Assembly (NCBI RefSeq): GCF_027244095.1
Contig: NC_069669.1
Location: 4,862,501 to 4,926,500, forward strand
DNA: 64,000 nt
Origin: Hemicordylus capensis
Lineage: Eukaryota > Chordata > Lepidosauria > Squamata > Cordylidae
Direction of reading: 5' to 3'
Shown here piece by piece: positions 59,565 to 64,000 of the stretch. Position 1 is the stretch's first letter, and each line of letters begins with the position of its first letter. The notes under the pieces were generated by a model that was not told where the DNA came from, did no database searches, and saw nothing but the letters and a program-made list of their open reading frames with translations. The translations under genes and the position numbers were made by a program.

Positions 59565-59705
59565 AAGCTGAGTGGCTCCATCCCTTACTAAAGGGAATAT
59601 CTTACAGTGCTGACACTTCTAGTCTCCCATTCATATGCAACCAGGGTGGACCCTGCTTAGCTAAGGGGACCAATCATGCTTGCTACCACAAGACCAGCTC
59701 TCCTC
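59565..59705 (-). mobile_element. 5S-headed SINE lacking body and tail
   Basis: Only the head is present, from CCACAAGACCAGCTCTCCTC back to GAGTGGCTCCATCCC. Loss of the 3' part is unusual, because target-primed insertions usually lose the 5' end. Confidence 0.65.
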
Positions 59706-60480
59706 CGCCCGTGTGCCAAATTCTGGAGCTCTCTGCCCAGTCATTACCCCACTCTGATTTTTTCCCCTCTTTCCCCCATAGACTTAGTTTAAAAAGGTGT
59801 CCTTGTATTATTCTGTTGTGCAAGGACACCTTTTCAAACAAACAAACAATCCAAGAGTTTCTGATTGTTTGTTTAATTGTTTGATTGTTTGTTTGATTGT
59901 TTGAGAGCAGTAACTGCAACTCAACTCAGGGGGAAATTGCTCTGCAGATGCCATTTGTATTTCTGCCACCATTTCATCTTCTGGTTTTTCTGATAATTTT
60001 AGCGGTATTTCCAGATCCTGAGAACGGTGCAGAGTGTGAAAGCTGCTGTGGATTTTGGATTTGCTTGTCCGCCATCGGCAGTGTGTGAGAGCACTGGGGA
60101 GGGGAATTATTATTATTATTTTTAAAATTATGTTGCCTGGAAGTTGACTGCAGGGCCGAGGAAACAAGTCAGCCTGGTTAGGGATTGAGAAGGGTGGCAG
60201 GTGAAGCCGACACGCCCCAAAGTCGCTCTCGGGCAGAGAGCCACACCTTCACCTCTTGCTTTATCCACAGGGTCTCTCCATATGGTGCAGCAAAAATGCC
60301 GGAGTATCCCACACTCCTGAAGTGCAACTTTTTAAAGACCCGTAAATTACATATTAAGGCCAACCGTCATGAAAAAAGTTGGCTGTGTGAACAGCCCTTT
60401 GCTGCTTCCGTCCTGAAGTGGCTGTCAGTCCCTCCCTAAATCCCTCCCTCTACCCTATGTGTTGTGAAGTAGGAATAAAC
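59706..60480. other. Spacer with (GTTT)n-like run
   Basis: GATTGTTTGTTTAATTGTTT at 59861-59900 is a degenerate GTTT run. Nothing else recognised. Confidence 0.35.
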
Positions 60481-60489
60481 CATGCCTTG

Positions 60490-60580
60490 GAAAAGCTCCT
60501 AGAGATGCTGCCGTGGATTGAACCCGGGGCCTTCTGCGTGCAAAGCCGAGGCTCTGCCATTGAGCTCCTGCCCTATCCCT
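60490..60580 (-). mobile_element. tRNA-headed SINE fragment
   Basis: ATTGAACCCGGGGCCTTCTG and GCAAAGCCGAGGCTCTGCCA, the complement of a tRNA-like head. Confidence 0.6.
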
Positions 60581-60814
60581 GGGACTGTAGGGTTGAGGGG
60601 TCAGTGCGCCTGCCAAATTAAACTCTGGGGTGGGTCGCCTCGCCTCCTGCCCTGCTGCCTTTGGGGTGTGTGTGGGGGGGTCACCTGTCCTATCACCTTC
60701 TGCTTGCAAGCGCCATGCAGCCAAGAAACTTCAGATGTCTGCAGCATTGTTCAGAAATACAGTGACCGGGGGGCATGCCATTTGCTAGTGCAATGTGAGT
60801 AAAGGATCGCTCTG

Positions 60815-60905
60815 GAGCCTCCATGTGCAGAGGCAGTATATCTCTGAGCACTAACTGCTGGGAACAGCAGATGCTGTAGAGGACCGAATGCTGCACTAAG
60901 GTATC
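60815..60905 (+). mobile_element. CR1 LINE 3' remnant
   Basis: CCTCCATGTGCAGAGGCAGT, ATCTCTGAGCACTAACTGCT and GAATGCTGCACTAAG resemble the CR1 3' region. Confidence 0.45.
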
Positions 60906-60968
60906 CTTGATCTGGTTTATAAATCTCAGAGAAAGCTGGAATAGTGAGTGAGGAAGGATGGTAACATG

Positions 60969-61383
60969 CAGGGGCGTAGCAAGGTTGGAGTGGGCCCAGA
61001 GACAAGTTTTTAAAACCCAACCCCCCCCCACTGAAGCTCAGCTCATGAAGTAAAGAAATTTTAAATGAGGCTGAATAGTGGTAACAAAAAGCATAGCAAA
61101 ATTTATATATATATCTCCTATGTGCCACAATAGAACATCATCCTAAATTATTTTTTTTAAGGTTTTGTAAATTGCGGACGATGCAAGTCATTGAATGGTC
61201 CTCGAGAAAGACCTGCTGTTCTGGTAGCTCCAGGGCTTAACACTCACATCAGTTTCGGAGGATGAATACAACTGAAGGAAGCCCGGGCAGGTGTGCGGCT
61301 GGGGGAGTCAGTCATGTGACTTGCCTCTGGGGGGGGGGGCCCAGACAACTCTCTCCCCTTGCCCTAGTATAGTTACGCCTCTG
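60969..61383. mobile_element. hAT element of the CAGGGGCGTAGC family, 415 bp
   Basis: Ends CAGGGGCGTAGCAAGG and TAGTTACGCCTCTG. Flanks GTAACATG and GTGACATG match at 7 of 8 positions. Longer than the other copies in the window. Confidence 0.8.
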
Positions 61384-61391
61384 GTGACATG

Positions 61392-62500
61392 TAGGAAAAT
61401 AGCAGAGGTTTATTTGGTGGGTCTGATGGCGAAGGTCAGTGGGTTTGATGTGGCACTGTAGAAGCCACAAGTGTGTAAAGCGTATTATTATTCCCAGATA
61501 ACCCTTTTTCGTCAATATGTGGATGAAGGGACCTTTCTTCAGAAAGCAGTTCGAGGGATCTTACACAGCTGTGGAGTATCTCAAGCAGTGCCCCATATTA
61601 TTGAGGACTAGTGCGGTGGGGAGACAACGTGTCTGGCCAAAGTTCCCATCAAGCTGTGTCTCCTGCCACACTCCATTCTTGCCCATGCCACCCCACCTTT
61701 GATAATACACATCACTCTGAGTCTTCAAAGACAGTCCTGTCTGATGGTGAACTTAAGTCTTCTTGGCTTACGTTGAAGACCTTCTTTCGGACTCTTGGGA
61801 GCAGACTTTGTAAAATAAGTTGACTTTTGGAGGCTGTGATTCCAGAGTCGGGGTTTTGGGGGCGAGATGAGCTTACCTTTTATCCAACTGGCCCACAAAG
61901 TCCCTCTTCTGGGGGTCACCTTAGTCTGCAAAGGAAACCTGTTTTATCTCACTCCCACCATGAAGCGTAAATGGAGGTTGCTGTCTTGAGGAACTTGCTA
62001 CAACAATAAGGGGCATCTTAACCAAGTCTCAGTAGTTAACACTATTATTATTATTGTTGTTGTCATTGGCAAATGGGCTGTACTCACTTGGGGTGAGGGC
62101 AAGAACTTCCCAAACTGGCCATATATTTTGAAAAGGCTGGCTCCCTGTTTTCAGGCAGAAAAATCTGGTGGGAAAAGTGCGCAACAACTTTATAAAAGTT
62201 CCTCCACCCCAAGACCAGATAATCGGAACTGATACAAGAGTAAGTAAAAAAAATAGGCAGGTCGTACATACTTCTAACAGTCCTTTACCCATGAACATTA
62301 TCTAGATTCCATTAAACAAAAGGAAAGACAGTTCTGCTACCTGATTTTTCCCCCCTGGTAGTCATAACCATTTGTCACTAGATTGGTGGTGGTTTAAATG
62401 TATCCTATCAAAATAACAATATGTAAATAAATTTGATTTAGAAGTTCCAATCCATTCTCGCTGTAACTGTGGGTGCTTTTAGATCTCTGGGTTTTAATCC
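61392..62500. other. Spacer, nothing recognised
   Basis: About 1.1 kb without recognised gene or repeat apart from a short ATT run near 62041. Confidence 0.3.
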
Positions 62501-62507
62501 TGAAAAT

Positions 62508-62694
62508 ACCCTATTTACCCACAATACAAGATGGCTCTGAATTTAAGACAAGCCCCTTTAAAAACAGGTTAAATAGAGGTTATACCTGTGTTTACCCCAA
62601 AGGATGAGGACTCTGAATTTAAGATGACTCCCTGATTTCTAACGTCAAAGAACTTGGAAAGAACCTAGTCTTGGATTCCGGTAAATACAGTATT
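62508..62694. repeat. Unclassified element with TATTTACC/GGTAAATA ends
   Basis: Ends CCTATTTACCC and CCGGTAAATACAGTA form an inverted pair. The interior has CTCTGAATTTAAGA twice and matches 19235-19400 and 48870-49015. Probably a non-autonomous DNA element. Confidence 0.5.
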
Positions 62695-63836
62695 CCAGAG
62701 TTTACTCATGAGGCATGTGATTGTTAAGCATTGACGCTCCCGGGTCTGTGCAGAGTAGACTGGGAACATCTGAGGTCTCCAAAACAGCAAACTTTTGTGA
62801 GCAAGCCGAGGCAACTGGGAATGTCTCACCGTCGAAATGAAAGCTGCTAGGGAGGTGGTGTGGAGCGTCAGCAGACGGGTCCAATAATTCAAGGCCTTGG
62901 TGGGACGTTTTGGGCCAGGAGGAGCAAGTGTGCACAGACAGGCTGCTCCTCCTCCCTGCTGAGATCCTTTATTCGATAAGTCTGCTTTCCCAGTTCCCGG
63001 TTCTCAGACCCCACCAACCAGCCACGTTCTCAAGCTCTGCAGGGAAGGGTGTGGAATCCTGTTGCTGTTCCAGATCGTTGGGTTGTGTCATGATCTGGCA
63101 GGCAGTGTTACTCCTGCCCTACAGAATATATTGGCATGGAGAGGTGGAGAAGGGATGGCCTGCAAGCATAGGAGTGGACCCCTCGCAGAGGTGGGCTTTG
63201 GGAATCTGCCCCACCCTCTCTGGGCCTTGCCTATGCTGGAGGTGACTGCCGCTGGTGACCTTGTGTGCTCCTCATTTGTGATGGCCTGTCCAGTGGGCAG
63301 AATTTGTTGCCTTAAGAGGAATTGGCCCAGCTTGGTGAGCAGCTATGGAGAACCACGAGCTGAGTCAAGCAGCGGAAGGGATTGTCTCTGTGCTTGCTTT
63401 GTGTCTGTTTGGAGGCTGTCATTTTCTGGCTGTGATCTGGAGCTTTCGGAGGTGTCTCGGCGGGGTTCTTCAGTAAGAAAACACATTGATTGGTTGCCCC
63501 TGATCTTTACTGCAGTGATGCATCTGCAAGGAAATTTCGGCTCTGCTTCCAGTTGGTGCACCCCGTGAGGGCTGGGCATGTACCTTGGAGCGTGCCCCAA
63601 ATGACCCCCCTTGCTGCACAGGGCTTTGGAGCCAGGTCTCCAGGGGCTCTTTGGGAGACAAGTCCACAATGGAAAGGTCTGCTTGTGTATCACTGCAAAT
63701 TTATTGTCTCACCTTTTGTGCTTAAGGCAACTGAGTTCTCTGCGGAGAGAAAGTTTGGAAGCTGAGTGGGAGATGTCCAAGCCAAGGGTGAACGAGAGCC
63801 ACCGTGCAAGCCACTGTGCAAAGGGGACCAACCTGG
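62695..63836. other. Spacer, nothing recognised
   Basis: About 1.1 kb; open frames on both strands overlap and lack splice or motif support. Confidence 0.3.
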
Positions 63837-63981
63837 CAGGGGAGTCGCTATAATTGAGCGGATGGGTTCAGAGAACCCGCCCCCCCCCCCCGGCTCCATC
63901 CCTCCCTATTTTCTCCCTCACTCCGAGGGGCCAGCAAGGAGAGGGCAAACATGGGCCCCTGCTCCCCTAGTTACGCTCCTG
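63837..63981. mobile_element. hAT MITE of the CAGGGGCGTAGC family
   Basis: Ends CAGGGGAGTCGCTATAATTG and CTAGTTACGCTCCTG. Flanks CAACCTGG and CAACCCGG match at 7 of 8 positions. Confidence 0.85.
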
Positions 63982-64000
63982 CAACCCGGCTTCTGCTTAT

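Overview
The window is vertebrate nuclear DNA, almost certainly from a squamate reptile. The repeats point there: Sauria-type SINEs, CR1 and L2 LINE tails, many short foldback hAT elements, and a SINE with a 5S rRNA-like head. All protein genes are intron-bearing and lie on the + strand. Two are recognised by family: the last two exons of a pentraxin 4 gene (PTX4) and a complete CLCN7 gene. Their tail-to-head order matches the amniote block I recall from human chromosome 16p13.3. Everything here comes from reading the sequence and from memory of the families; no database was searched.

Layout. About 0-1.4 kb is upstream or intronic sequence of PTX4. At 1.4-4.8 kb lie the coiled-coil exon and the pentraxin-domain exon of PTX4; its signal-peptide exon is not visible. 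At 4.8-9.3 kb is repeat-rich intergenic DNA. At 9.3-41.2 kb is CLCN7: a GC-rich promoter with a ZNF143-like site and two MiT/TFE-type boxes, 25 coding exons that join in phase to 799 codons, and a 1.4 kb 3' UTR ending at AATAAA. CLCN7 encodes the lysosomal 2Cl-/H+ exchanger ClC-7.

At 43.6-51.8 kb I assemble a four-exon gene from phase-compatible splice sites: a membrane-segment exon, two tiny exons of 49 and 43 nt, and a 2.5 kb terminal exon. The predicted 962-residue protein resembles the SPATA31 (spermatogenesis-associated 31) family in layout and in repeated basic 'IKHKxLxxxxGLP'-like motifs. This is the least conventional gene of the window. In mammals I recall CCDC154 after CLCN7; no coiled-coil gene is seen here. 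At 54.04 kb is an intact tRNA-Thr(CGT). At 57.7-59.1 kb is a strong CpG island with good splice donors, probably the promoter and first exon of a gene whose body lies beyond the window. The last 5 kb hold no recognised gene.

Repeats occupy much of the introns and spacers. Several hAT-like elements still carry perfect 8-bp target duplications, nested insertions are common, and three elements sit directly at CLCN7 splice sites (exon 4 acceptor, exon 17 donor, and just after the exon 3 donor).
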